From NCBI RefSeq assembly GCF_000770635.1, contig NZ_AVBF01000010.1, positions 1 to 64,000 of the forward strand: DNA of 64,000 nt, read 5' to 3'. This stretch comes from Pontibacillus yanchengensis Y32. GTDB lineage: Bacteria; Bacillota; Bacilli; Bacillales; BH030062. This document shows, one piece after another, positions 54,444 to 63,691 of this stretch. The first letter of the stretch is position 1. Every line of letters starts with the position of its first letter. The position numbers and the translations under genes are program-made. The notes under the pieces were generated by a model. It was not told the DNA's origin. It worked only from the letters and a program-made list of their open reading frames with translations, and did not search any database.

Positions 54444-54587
54444 TTCTAGAGTGAGTTAATCCCTTTTGGCAACTAATGACTTTGTTCTAGAGTTTGTGAC
54501 ATTTTTTCAGACTTTTGGGATTATTTTTCATGGTTTTTCCTGTATAATGATAAGAAAATCAAGCTTGAATTTATAGGTGGTGTAGGA

Positions 54588-55241
54588 ATGAAGCATATAA
54601 AGGAGTATCATTCCAAAGAAATAGAGACCCAAGAAGGCACAGTGATAGTTGAGGGTCCTCTCTCTTCTTCGGAATTAGCCAACTATTCATTTCATGAACA
54701 TTTAACCGCATTCCGTCCTTCTGAAAAACAATTTGAAGCTGTTAAGAAAATAGCTGACTTTGAGGAAGGTCGTATTATTGTGGCAAGAACTTCAGAAACC
54801 ATTGTTGGATATGTTACGTATCTATATCCCGATCCTCTTGAACGATGGTCAAAATTTCAAATGGAAGACCTCATTGAATTAGGTGCTATTGAAGTAATCC
54901 CTGCTTACAGGGGCTACAAAATAGGTTCATGGCTACTTAAGGTTTCCATGATGGATGATGCAATGAAAGATTTCATTGTGATTTCAACTGAGTATTACTG
55001 GCATTGGGATCTCTCAGGTACACGTTTGAATATTTGGAATTACCGTAAAGTGATGGAAAAAATGATGGGTGCTGGTGGTCTCACACCATATCCTACTGAT
55101 GATGAAGAAATTGTCTCCCACCCTGCAAATTGTCTTATGGCTAGAATTGGAGAGCGCGTGGATCCAGAATCAGTTAAACGATTTGAACAATTACGTTTTT
55201 TGAATCGTAATCGTTATCGCACTAGTCGAGGAGGAGATTAA
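54588..55241 (+). CDS. acuA: AcuA acetyltransferase (acetyl-CoA synthetase control)
   Basis: A 217-residue GNAT-family protein. In B. subtilis AcuA acetylates and inactivates acetyl-CoA synthetase AcsA. The acetyl-CoA-binding region reads VIPAYRGYKIGSWLLKVSM near residue 103 (the R-G-x-K-I-G variant of the GNAT motif). GGTGGTGTAGG precedes the ATG, and a TATAAT is at 54543-54548. It is the first gene of acuABC. acsA is not adjacent in this genome. Confidence 0.93.
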   Translation: MKHIKEYHSKEIETQEGTVIVEGPLSSSELANYSFHEHLTAFRPSEKQFEAVKKIADFEEGRIIVARTSETIVGYVTYLYPDPLERWSKFQMEDLIELGAIEVIPAYRGYKIGSWLLKVSMMDDAMKDFIVISTEYYWHWDLSGTRLNIWNYRKVMEKMMGAGGLTPYPTDDEEIVSHPANCLMARIGERVDPESVKRFEQLRFLNRNRYRTSRGGD

Positions 55242-55242
55242 G

Positions 55243-55896
55243 ATGCTTGTCGAACAAATTATGAAAACTCAAGTAATCACCTGCAAACCTACCGAAACAA
55301 TTGAAAGCGCTTTAAGGTTGTTGAATGAGCACCATATTAGGCATATACCGATTGTTGATGATTCTAATCAAGTGATAGGAATTGTATCAGACCGAGATGT
55401 AAGAGATGCAAGTCCGTCTATTTTTCATGTTCATCAGGATAATGATGAGAATGAACTCCAAAATGAATTACGTTCTATTATGAGTACACCTGTAACAACC
55501 ATTCATCCATTAGATTTTGTTGAAGAGATTGCTTCTATTTTTTATGAGCAGGAGATTGCTTGTTTACCAGTAACAAAGGCAAACAAACTAGTGGGCATAG
55601 TAACGGAGAAAGATATGCTTTACACATTGATCCAATTAACAGGAGTAAATGTGCAAAGTTCTCAAATAGAACTTAAAGTGATAAATAAACCAGGTATTCT
55701 ACCAGAAGTAACGGCTGTTTTGGGACGTAGAAAAGTAAATATCACGTCTGTACTCATCTATCCCTATGAGCCAGATCAGCGCTATAAAATACTGGTTTTT
55801 CGATTGCAAACCATGAATCCAATGCCAATCATAGAAGATTTAAATTCAGAAGGGTATGAGGTGTTGTGGCCAAATATGCCGGGGATAGAGAAATGA
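55243..55896 (+). CDS. acuB: AcuB: CBS-pair and ACT domain protein
   Basis: A 217-residue protein with two CBS motifs (about 5-60 and 78-130), followed by an ACT-like domain (SSQIELKVINKPGILPEVTAV near residue 140). CBS pairs commonly bind adenine nucleotides and ACT domains small ligands, so a regulatory role in acetoin/acetate use is likely. The exact function remains unknown. GGAGGAG precedes the ATG. It starts one base after acuA stops and overlaps acuC by four bases. Confidence 0.93.
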   Translation: MLVEQIMKTQVITCKPTETIESALRLLNEHHIRHIPIVDDSNQVIGIVSDRDVRDASPSIFHVHQDNDENELQNELRSIMSTPVTTIHPLDFVEEIASIFYEQEIACLPVTKANKLVGIVTEKDMLYTLIQLTGVNVQSSQIELKVINKPGILPEVTAVLGRRKVNITSVLIYPYEPDQRYKILVFRLQTMNPMPIIEDLNSEGYEVLWPNMPGIEK

Positions 55897-57071
55897 CCTG
55901 TGAAGCCAAATTTGTGTACTCAGACCAATTTACAAAGTATCGTTTTCGAGAAGGTCATCCCTTCAACCAATTGCGTGTTACGTTAGCTTATGAATTATTA
56001 AAGATGAGCAATGCAATTGAAGATAAACATCTAGTTCCTCCCCGAGTGGCAACAGAAGAAGAATTAAGACTCATTCATGACCCAAAATACATACAAGCCG
56101 TAAAGCTCGCTAGTGAGGGTAAACTTACAGAAGATGAAGGATTTCCTTATGGAATTGGTACAGAGGATACACCGATGTTTGAGCATATGCATGAAGCTGC
56201 ATCTCTGTTAGTCGGAGGTTCCTTAACTGCCGTTGATGCAGTGATGAAAGGTGAAGTGAAACACTCCCTTAACCTTGGTGGTGGACTACATCATGGTTTT
56301 CAGCAAAAGGCGTCCGGATTTTGTATATATAATGATGGTGCCGTCGCAATTGAGTATATAAGAAAGCACTATGATGCAAAAGTATTGTATGTAGATACTG
56401 ATGCCCATCATGGTGATGGTGTTCAGTGGGCCTTCTATGATGACCCTAATGTATGCACATTATCCATCCATGAAACAGGTCGATACCTTTTCCCTGGTAC
56501 TGGTAATGTAAATGAACGAGGAATTAAGGAAGGTTACGGATATAGTTTTAATATACCAATTGACGCCTTCACAGAGGATGAATCCTTTCTTCAAGTCTAT
56601 GAGGAAGCACTACGTGAAATTATGTACTATTTTAAGCCAGATGTAATTGTAACTCAAAATGGAGCAGATGCACACGTACTCGATCCTCTTACTCATTTGT
56701 GCTGTACGATGAATATATTTGAGTACATTCCTAAACTAGCTCATGAACTGGCTCATGAGTATTGTGATGGTAAATGGATTGCTTTAGGTGGTGGAGGCTA
56801 TGACATCTGGCGCGTTGTACCACGAGCTTGGGCACAAATATGGAAGGTTATGTCCAGTAACACATCCTTTAAGGGAAGTCTTCCCGTAGAGTGGACAACA
56901 AAATGGCAACAGCAAGCCCCAGTAACTTTACCAGACCATTGGAATGATCCAGCGAATATGTATAAGGAAATACCTCGCAAAGAGGAAATAACGGAAAAGA
57001 ATGAAAAGGCTCTTGAAAAAGCTCTCCAGTTTATTCAGTTAAAATATAACTCACCTAATTCCGGTATATAA
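55893..57071 (+). CDS. acuC: AcuC: class I histone deacetylase-like protein
   Basis: A protein of 392 residues of the arginase/HDAC fold. In B. subtilis AcuC removes the acetyl group that AcuA places on AcsA. Zinc and catalytic residues appear in LGGGLHHGFQ near residue 131, DTDAHHGDGVQ near 168 and TQNGADAHVLDPL near 252. The ATG at 55893 overlaps the acuB stop (ATGA) and follows GGGGATAGAG; a GTG 27 bases upstream is unsupported. It closes the operon. Confidence 0.94.
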   Translation: MTCEAKFVYSDQFTKYRFREGHPFNQLRVTLAYELLKMSNAIEDKHLVPPRVATEEELRLIHDPKYIQAVKLASEGKLTEDEGFPYGIGTEDTPMFEHMHEAASLLVGGSLTAVDAVMKGEVKHSLNLGGGLHHGFQQKASGFCIYNDGAVAIEYIRKHYDAKVLYVDTDAHHGDGVQWAFYDDPNVCTLSIHETGRYLFPGTGNVNERGIKEGYGYSFNIPIDAFTEDESFLQVYEEALREIMYYFKPDVIVTQNGADAHVLDPLTHLCCTMNIFEYIPKLAHELAHEYCDGKWIALGGGGYDIWRVVPRAWAQIWKVMSSNTSFKGSLPVEWTTKWQQQAPVTLPDHWNDPANMYKEIPRKEEITEKNEKALEKALQFIQLKYNSPNSGI

Positions 57072-57163
57072 TCGTCTTTTTATTGTTTTTGCTAGAAGGA
57101 CTGCGTAAAGAAGATGGTGGAATAGGAGCTAGAGCTTCACATGTTAAATCCATATGTTCCTCA

Positions 57164-57208
57164 CCTAAAAAAAATCCTAATACCTCTATAGAGGTATTAG
57201 GATTTTAT
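57164..57208. terminator. Bidirectional terminator between acuC and motS
   Basis: A 16-bp stem (AAAATCCTAATACCTC and its complement) with a four-base loop serves both converging operons. Confidence 0.92.
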
Positions 57209-57219
57209 GTAAGAAAAGG

Positions 57220-58017
57220 CTATGGTGCTGATGTGCTATTTTGATTTTCATCGTAATTTGGATCTAATATAACAACTTCAACACGTCTATTCTTTTCCCA
57301 ATTATCTGGTGAATTGTTAGCTGCTACAGGCCGTGTAGCACCATATCCCACCGCAGAGAAACGATTTGTATCAAGTTGCTCAACTTGGGTTAAGTATCGA
57401 ATGACACTACTTGCGCGTGCTGCAGATAATTCCCAATTAGAAGGATATCGAAACGTTGATATAGGTCGATCATCTGTATGGCCTTCGACTTTTACATGGT
57501 TAGGAATATTGGTTAATAACTTACTAACCTTTTCTAAAAAGGGTTTTCCATCGTCAATAATATCAGCTTTAGCTGACTCAAATAGAACTTGTTCCTGTAA
57601 AGTAAGGACTACACCACGATCCGTACGGTTTGCAGAGATCACGTTATTTAACTCGTTTTCCTTTAAGAAGCTTTCTACTTCTTTAACAAGATCATTTAAC
57701 GAATTAGGTTCTTCGTTCGTATCCTTATTTTCTTCTTTGCCACTCTCTTCAGTAGCCGCTCCATCTTTCTTAATTTCTTGATTTTCATTTTCCTTGTTAC
57801 TAGAAGGATTTTCAAATTCAACAATTGATGGATAAAAATCAAACATTGCTCGATTATTAAATGACTCCGCTACTGCTTCAAATTTGACTCGATCTATTTG
57901 TGACATGGAGAATAATAAAATGAAAAACACTAGAATTAATGTCATCATATCAGAAAAGGTAACCATCCATTTCGGTGCGCCTTTATCTTCACGTCTAGTG
58001 GTTCTTCTAAGCTTCAT
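57220..58017 (-). CDS. motS: MotS flagellar stator subunit (Na+-type MotB)
   Basis: A 265-residue stator B subunit. The single N-terminal helix carries the ion-binding aspartate in MVTFSDMM (Asp23). Seven residues on is a valine, as in Na+-coupled MotS; H+-type MotB usually has leucine there. The C-terminal OmpA-like peptidoglycan-binding domain (VEGHTDDRPIST near residue 180, NRRVEVV near 250) anchors it to the wall. A Glu/Lys/Asn-rich linker (about 75-115) lies between. The ATG at 58017 overlaps motP by 11 bases and follows TGGAGG; the longer upstream frame is just motP antiframe. Confidence 0.92.
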   Translation of the reverse strand: MKLRRTTRREDKGAPKWMVTFSDMMTLILVFFILLFSMSQIDRVKFEAVAESFNNRAMFDFYPSIVEFENPSSNKENENQEIKKDGAATEESGKEENKDTNEEPNSLNDLVKEVESFLKENELNNVISANRTDRGVVLTLQEQVLFESAKADIIDDGKPFLEKVSKLLTNIPNHVKVEGHTDDRPISTFRYPSNWELSAARASSVIRYLTQVEQLDTNRFSAVGYGATRPVAANNSPDNWEKNRRVEVVILDPNYDENQNSTSAP

Positions 58018-58831
58018 TAGCCGTTTCCTCCATATAACCCTCTTCCTCTTCTTCAGGTTGTGCTTGCTTTTCCTTATCAGACAAGAATGCACTTAGCTTT
58101 TCTTCGAGGATTTTTGGGTTTTGGCCGGATTGAACACCGATGACACCTTCTATCGTAACTTGCTTCATGAATAACTCTTGATCCGTTTTGTTAATTAGCT
58201 TTCCTGCCATAGGTTGAAAAACAAGATTTGCTAACACTGTACCGTAGAATGTGGTTAATAGTGCAATCGCCATATTCGGTCCGAGTGTAGTGGGATCTTC
58301 TAAATTTTTAAGCATAAGGACTAACCCAATCAACGTACCAATCATTCCCCATGCAGGTGCATATTCAGCTGCTTTTTCAATAATAGCTCTACCACGACGG
58401 TGTCGTTCTTCAATGGCTGATATTTCTGCATTCATAATATCATTTATGACTTCAGGTTCTATGCCATCAACTGCAAGTAGAATTCCTTTTTTAATAAATG
58501 GGTCTTCTACTTCATCTAATTCCGTCTCTAAAGCTAATAGCCCTTCTCTTCTAGCTCTTTCAGATAACCGTACAAATAGGTCAATTAATTCTCTAAGATT
58601 TTGCTCATCGCGATTGAATGCTTCTTTAAGCACCTTGCCTGTAAGCTTAATCTCCTCTAAATTAAAGTTAATTAAAATAGCCGCAGCTAGACCTCCAAGT
58701 ACAATTACAATTGAAGAAATTTGCACAAAGGAAACAACTCCAGTAAAACCTCCACTAGAGAATATTCCAAACATAATCATAGTAATACCAATAAAAATAC
58801 CGATTGGAGTTAACAAATCATTTCTTTTCAT
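58007..58831 (-). CDS. motP: MotP flagellar stator subunit (Na+-type MotA)
   Basis: A 274-residue MotA/PomA-family protein with four membrane helices (about 8-28, 33-53, 150-172, 183-205). The family signature region EYAPAWGMIGTLIGLVLML lies near residue 145, with GPNMAIALLTTFYGTVLANL near residue 175. With MotS it forms a channel that uses the sodium gradient for motility. The C-terminus is acidic. AGGGAGAGA precedes the ATG. It follows ccpA by 53 bases, as in B. subtilis. Confidence 0.94.
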   Translation of the reverse strand: MKRNDLLTPIGIFIGITMIMFGIFSSGGFTGVVSFVQISSIVIVLGGLAAAILINFNLEEIKLTGKVLKEAFNRDEQNLRELIDLFVRLSERARREGLLALETELDEVEDPFIKKGILLAVDGIEPEVINDIMNAEISAIEERHRRGRAIIEKAAEYAPAWGMIGTLIGLVLMLKNLEDPTTLGPNMAIALLTTFYGTVLANLVFQPMAGKLINKTDQELFMKQVTIEGVIGVQSGQNPKILEEKLSAFLSDKEKQAQPEEEEEGYMEETANEA

Positions 58832-58884
58832 CGTCTCTCTCCCTAATAATCAACCATGAAGATCTACTATTAATATCGGCACTA

Positions 58885-59883
58885 TTATGATTTTGTTGAG
58901 TTTCTTTTTATATTTCGATGTGGAAGAATAACGTTTTGATCCGTTACTTCTTCATTATTCATATACTTCGTTAATAACCGCATAGATACTGCTCCAATAT
59001 CGTACATAGGTTGTACTACAGTTGATAATGTTGGGCGTACCATTGTCGCTAAGCGAGTGTTATCGAAGCCAAATACTTCAATATCTTCAGGTACCTTCAT
59101 ACCACGGTCTTGTGCCCCATGAATGACTCCTAAAGCCATTTCATCTGAGGCTACAAAAATACCTGTTGGAGGTTCTTCCATTTCCATTAATTGCTCTAGT
59201 GCTTCAATACCACTGTCATATGTGTAATCTCCACGAATTGTGTAGGCATCTGTGTATGATTTTCCGCTATCTTTTAGAGCCTTCACATAACCACTATACT
59301 TTTGGTCACTGATATTCGTTTCAATTGGCCCTGCAACAAACGCTACATGTTCATTGCCGTGATCGAACAATGTTTTTGTTGCTTCATATGCTGCTTCTTC
59401 ATAATTGATATTCACTGAAGGAACGGTATTGGTTTCATCTACTGTAGCTGCTAGCACAACAGGAACAGATGCATTTTGAAATTCTCTAATATGGTCTTCA
59501 GTTATTTTTCCACCCATGAATACTAATCCATCTACTTGTTTACCAAGCATGGAGTTAATTAAATGAATTTCTTTTTCTTTATTCTGGTCTGAGTTGCTTA
59601 GAATTATATTATAGTTATACATTGTGGCAATATCCTCAATACCTCTTGCTAACTCAGCGAAAAATATACTGGATATATCCGGAATAATAACTCCGACTGT
59701 AGTCGTTTTCTTACTAGCTAAGCCCCTTGCAACGGCATTTGGTCGATAGCCTAGTCGTTCAATTGCATCCAATACCTTTTTACGTGTTGCTGGCTTAACA
59801 TTAGGGTTCCCATTAACTACACGAGAGACTGTGGCCATTGAAACATTGGCTTCTCGTGCCACATCATATATTGTTACGTTCAT
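58885..59883 (-). CDS. ccpA: Catabolite control protein A
   Basis: A 332-residue LacI-family regulator that binds cre sites with HPr-Ser-[21 protein letters not shown] (residues 1-20) is the helix-turn-helix, followed by the hinge [14 protein letters not shown] and a periplasmic-binding-protein-like core. The ATG at 59883 follows GAGGAGG; a start 66 bases upstream is unsupported. It lies between aroA(G) and motPS, as in B. subtilis. Its likely targets in this window include ackA and uspA. Confidence 0.97.
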   Translation of the reverse strand: MNVTIYDVAREANVSMATVSRVVNGNPNVKPATRKKVLDAIERLGYRPNAVARGLASKKTTTVGVIIPDISSIFFAELARGIEDIATMYNYNIILSNSDQNKEKEIHLINSMLGKQVDGLVFMGGKITEDHIREFQNASVPVVLAATVDETNTVPSVNINYEEAAYEATKTLFDHGNEHVAFVAGPIETNISDQKYSGYVKALKDSGKSYTDAYTIRGDYTYDSGIEALEQLMEMEEPPTGIFVASDEMALGVIHGAQDRGMKVPEDIEVFGFDNTRLATMVRPTLSTVVQPMYDIGAVSMRLLTKYMNNEEVTDQNVILPHRNIKRNSTKS

Positions 59884-60008
59884 CTTATTAACCTCCTCAT
59901 AATTCGTCTCATTAGAACAGTTTTCCTTATTATATCTGTAAATAATCATACGATACTATGTATGAATCCGCAATCCTCGACGTTTTCTTCCTTTAGATAA
60001 GAAAAAAC

Positions 60009-60037
60009 ATTTTATGAAAAGGATTTTTTCATAAAAG
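60009..60037. other. AT-rich perfect hairpin upstream of ccpA
   Basis: TTTTATGAAAA / TTTTCATAAAA pair around a short loop, about 125 bases before the ccpA start. On the minus strand it is followed by TGTTTTTTC, so it could be a weak terminator or a regulatory palindrome near the ccpA promoter. The rest of the 378-base gap between aroA and ccpA holds the two hairpins at 60121-60212 and no gene. Confidence 0.45.
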
Positions 60038-60120
60038 AACATTAAAAAAGTTCGACCTTAGCTACATTAGCAAAAGTCGCTATCATTCTCGGTGTCCATG
60101 ATAAAGTACAGATATCTAAA

Positions 60121-60155
60121 AAGAAAAAGAAAACGCCAACAAGACGTTGGCGTAT
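60121..60155 (-). terminator. Terminator of aroA(G)
   Basis: ACGCCAAC-AAGAC-GTTGGCGT followed on the minus strand by TTTTCTTTTTC. A second perfect hairpin (GCAAGACAAC type, 60180-60212) precedes it, closer to the gene end. Confidence 0.88.
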
Positions 60156-60261
60156 ATACATTCATCCTACATAAAGGAAGCAAGACAACTACAATGAATG
60201 AGGTTGTCTTGCTGTACTATCCTTAAATATAGGCTATTTACTTCTATAAATCAAGATTAAA

Positions 60262-61317
60262 CTATCTTAACTCGTTGATGAATTTCTTGAACGTCTCAAT
60301 GTCCATTTGTTGCGCTGAATCAGATAGAGCAACCGCAGGATCTGGGTGTACTTCAGCCATGACACCATCTGCTCCGACAGCCATAGCTGCCTTAGCAGTA
60401 GGAAGTAACAAATCACGACGTCCTGTTGAATGGGTTACGTCTACAAATACAGGCAAGTGTGTTTCTTGTTTTAAGATTGGTACAGAAGAAATATCTAACG
60501 TATTTCTTGTTGCCTTTTCGTACGTACGAATTCCGCGTTCACATAGAATAATATTTTCGTTACCTTGAGAAATAATATACTCTGCTGCATTGATAAACTC
60601 AGAAATGGTTGCAGACATGCCTCGTTTTAATAGGACTGGTTTATTTACTCGTCCCGCCGCTTTCAATAACTCAAAGTTTTGCATGTTACGAGCTCCGATT
60701 TGAATCACATCTACATAATCGACTGCTGTTTCAATATCAGCTGGATTTACGATTTCACTAATTACTGCTAAATCATATTCATCAGCTACTTGCTTTAAAA
60801 TCTTTAACCCTTCAAGTCCTAAACCTTGGAAATCGTACGGTGAAGATCTAGGCTTAAATGCTCCACCTCTTAGTAATTTAAGGCCTTCTCCTTTCACAGC
60901 CTCTGCTACTTGTGCTACTTGATCGTAGCTTTCCACTGCACAAGGACCCATAATGAAATGAGGGTTTCCATCACCAATGGTTTCACCTTTAATCGTAATA
61001 ACCGTATCTTCAGGTTTTTTCTTACGTGACACGAGTAATGCTTTACGATGATCATCTTCCTGTAATTCTAGTCCTGCTTTAAATAGTTCTTTAAAGATGT
61101 GTTGAATTGTGGAATTTTCAAATGGACCATCATTATTTTGGGTGATTGAATCGAGCATATCTCTCTCACGTACAGGGTCAAAGCGGTTCATGCCTTGTTG
61201 TTGTTTAATACCACCAATATCTTGTACTAGCTGAGCTCTTTTGTTAATTAATTTTAACAATTCTAGGTTAACCTCGTCTAAATCTTGTCTAAGCTTATCT
61301 AATTCTTCATTACTCAA
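60262..61317 (-). CDS. aroA: Bifunctional chorismate mutase / DAHP synthase
   Basis: The first enzyme of the shikimate pathway, condensing PEP and erythrose 4-phosphate. An N-terminal AroQ-type chorismate mutase (about 1-85) acts as feedback sensor for chorismate/prephenate. A class I-beta DAHP synthase follows, with [10 protein letters not shown] near residue 124, [16 protein letters not shown] near 152 and [10 protein letters not shown] near 296. The start is TTG at 61317, eight bases after GGAGG, giving [11 protein letters not shown], which matches B. subtilis AroA(G). An upstream TTG at 61332 overlaps the ribosome site. Confidence 0.95.
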   Translation of the reverse strand: MSNEELDKLRQDLDEVNLELLKLINKRAQLVQDIGGIKQQQGMNRFDPVRERDMLDSITQNNDGPFENSTIQHIFKELFKAGLELQEDDHRKALLVSRKKKPEDTVITIKGETIGDGNPHFIMGPCAVESYDQVAQVAEAVKGEGLKLLRGGAFKPRSSPYDFQGLGLEGLKILKQVADEYDLAVISEIVNPADIETAVDYVDVIQIGARNMQNFELLKAAGRVNKPVLLKRGMSATISEFINAAEYIISQGNENIILCERGIRTYEKATRNTLDISSVPILKQETHLPVFVDVTHSTGRRDLLLPTAKAAMAVGADGVMAEVHPDPAVALSDSAQQMDIETFKKFINELR

Positions 61318-61466
61318 TTCTCTCGCCTCCAATATTGTTTATAGAACTAAGAAAGTATGATAAATTCTTAATAATTAGACATCATTATAGCTAACTTTAT
61401 TTGACTTGTCACCAAGTGATTTTGAGAAAAATGATAAGAATTTAAGACAGAAGGGATCGAGTATGT

Positions 61467-63617
61467 GTGAAAGAGCGTATTTTTGCACTTGATATAGGAA
61501 CAAGATCAGTTGTTGGAATCATTATAGAAGAGTCATTAAACTCTTATCATGTAATTGATATTATAACGAAAGAACATGAGGAACGGTCAATGGTAGATGG
61601 ACAAATACACGATATATTGTCTGTTTCGACCGTTATTCAATCAATAAAAGAAGAGTTAGAAGCTGTTCATGGGCCTTTACATAAAGTATGTGTTGCAGCT
61701 GCCGGACGAGCATTGAAAACAAAAAGAACTTATATTAATACAAATATACAGAGTTATCCGTTTATGAATCAAGATGATATCACACATATGGAATTAAGCG
61801 CTGTTCAACAAGCTCAGTATGAACTTGCGAGAGAAGAGGATGCCAGCAACAGCATCCATTATTATTGTGTTGGTTACTCTGTGCTTCATTATTACTTAGA
61901 CGAGGAAGAGATTGGCTCCTTAGTTGACCAGCAAGGTAATCAAGCATCGGTTGAGATTATTGCTACCTTTTTACCAAAAGTCGTAGTAGAATCCCTCCTT
62001 TCTGCATTACAACGAGCTGATCTAGAAATGGAAGCACTAACCCTTGAGCCAATTGCTGCTATCAATGTGCTTATTCCAGAGTCCATGAGAAGATTAAACG
62101 TTGCTCTTGTCGATATTGGTGCAGGCACAAGCGATATTGCCATAACAGAACAAGGTACGGTTACAGCCTATGGAATGGTACCTGTTGCAGGTGATGAGAT
62201 GACAGAAGCTATTAGTGATGAATATTTACTAGACTTCCCTCTAGCAGAACAAGCTAAAAGAGAGCTTACTACACAAGACTATGTAACAACTACTGATATT
62301 CTAGGAATGGAAACAGAGGTTCCTTATGAGGAAATGGTGGGTTCAATAGAGCCAGCTATTACTAAACTTAGTGAGTCTATTCGTGAAGAGATAATCTCTC
62401 TTAATTCTAAAGCACCTAAAGCCGTCATGCTTATTGGGGGTGGTAGTCTTACTCCAGAATTACCAAAGCTTCTGTCCAAACAATTAGGACTTCCAGAAAA
62501 CAGAGTGGCTATAAGAGGGATCGATGCAATACCTAAACTAGAGAAAACTGCTAACTTGCCAGAGGGCCCTGCCTTTGTTACGCCAATTGGCATTGCAATT
62601 GCTTCCAAACAAAGCCCAGTTCAATACATTACTGTTCAAGTAAATAATCGCACGGTGCGTATGTTTGATTTAAAAACATTAACAGTAGGAGATTGCTTAC
62701 TTGCAGCAGGCATTGAAATGAATACACTTTACGGTCGTCCAGGTATGGCTTATATAGTCCGTTTGAATGGAAAGGACATAACCTTACCAGGTGAACATGG
62801 AAGTACACCAACATTACAATTGAATAAACAAACATGTTCCCTACAAGATCCAATCCAACATGGTGATGAATTATTAGTTGTACGTGGGATAGATGGACAA
62901 TCTCCACACTACACCTTACGAGATTTAATTGGTGACCTTCCATCTATTCAAATACATTGGAACGATATTCCATATAACATATCTCCCAATATACAAGTTA
63001 ATCATGTTCAAACACCATTGGATTATGAGGTTCAGGACCATGATTCCATTGATTATCACTATGTAAAAACTATTCGTGATTTCTTCTATGCCATAAATCA
63101 GACTAAGATCCTATCAATGCTTAAGTCTTTCAAGGTATCCATTAATCACATTGAACATGAATTATCTCACTCACTTCAAGAGCTTAGAAATAACGGAATA
63201 ACTCAGCAACCTGAATCGAAAATAGAGGATGGGGACCATATCACAACAACATCCGTATCGTCTCTTACCGTAGAGGAAGTCATGAAGGATTTAAACCTTG
63301 ACCCACATTATGAGATTAACGTTACATTTAACGGAACCATGATCAACCTTCACAAACCATTAGTAACCTTGAGGAGAAGTGGAGAGCCATTGAGTCTCAA
63401 TGACATGGTATTTCCTGATGACGTATTAACTTCTGAAGAGGTAGTTGCTCAGCCATTTATTTATCAGGATATTTTCAGATATGTAGATATTGATCTTAAC
63501 AATACCAAAGGTCATAACTTTAAGATACTAAGAAATGGCGAAGAAGCTACTTTTTTTGATCCTCTCACATATGGAGATGAACTTGAACTACACTGGTATC
63601 CTTCACAAACCAATTAG
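61467..63617 (+). CDS. Long FtsA/PilM-like ATPase with beta-grasp-like C-terminal repeats
   Basis: A 716-residue protein. The first about 390 residues have the actin/HSP70-like fold of FtsA/PilM: FALDIGTRSVVG (phosphate 1) at 6-17, VALVDIGAGTSDIAI (phosphate 2) near 212 and MLIGGGSLTPELP (adenosine loop) near 320. An SHS2-like insertion lies between. The second half has two similar beta-rich stretches ending in HGDEL and YGDEL (near residues 467 and 706), and a helical part between them. True FtsA is about 440 residues, so this is a paralogue. GTG at 61467 follows AAGGGATC. It is divergent from aroA(G) and monocistronic. Function unknown. Confidence 0.8.
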   Translation: MKERIFALDIGTRSVVGIIIEESLNSYHVIDIITKEHEERSMVDGQIHDILSVSTVIQSIKEELEAVHGPLHKVCVAAAGRALKTKRTYINTNIQSYPFMNQDDITHMELSAVQQAQYELAREEDASNSIHYYCVGYSVLHYYLDEEEIGSLVDQQGNQASVEIIATFLPKVVVESLLSALQRADLEMEALTLEPIAAINVLIPESMRRLNVALVDIGAGTSDIAITEQGTVTAYGMVPVAGDEMTEAISDEYLLDFPLAEQAKRELTTQDYVTTTDILGMETEVPYEEMVGSIEPAITKLSESIREEIISLNSKAPKAVMLIGGGSLTPELPKLLSKQLGLPENRVAIRGIDAIPKLEKTANLPEGPAFVTPIGIAIASKQSPVQYITVQVNNRTVRMFDLKTLTVGDCLLAAGIEMNTLYGRPGMAYIVRLNGKDITLPGEHGSTPTLQLNKQTCSLQDPIQHGDELLVVRGIDGQSPHYTLRDLIGDLPSIQIHWNDIPYNISPNIQVNHVQTPLDYEVQDHDSIDYHYVKTIRDFFYAINQTKILSMLKSFKVSINHIEHELSHSLQELRNNGITQQPESKIEDGDHITTTSVSSLTVEEVMKDLNLDPHYEINVTFNGTMINLHKPLVTLRRSGEPLSLNDMVFPDDVLTSEEVVAQPFIYQDIFRYVDIDLNNTKGHNFKILRNGEEATFFDPLTYGDELELHWYPSQTN

Positions 63618-63628
63618 TAATTAATAGA

Positions 63629-63665
63629 CAGAGCTGGGATATTAATAAACCCCAGCTCTTTTTAT
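63629..63665 (+). terminator. Terminator of the FtsA/PilM-like gene
   Basis: AGAGCTGGG / CCCAGCTCT with a 12-base loop, followed by TTTTTATAT. Confidence 0.9.
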
Positions 63666-63691
63666 ATAGATAGTTATTCTATTTTAGCCCC

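Noticed and set aside
53998-54449. Long frames antisense and out of frame to the PBP tail
   Set aside because: They arise from the low-complexity Gly/Ser/Asp/Asn codons of the real gene. There is no start signal.
54450-54587. cre site upstream of acuA, expected from B. subtilis
   Set aside because: No sequence with the central CG and flanking TGNAA/NNCA pattern was found in the interval.
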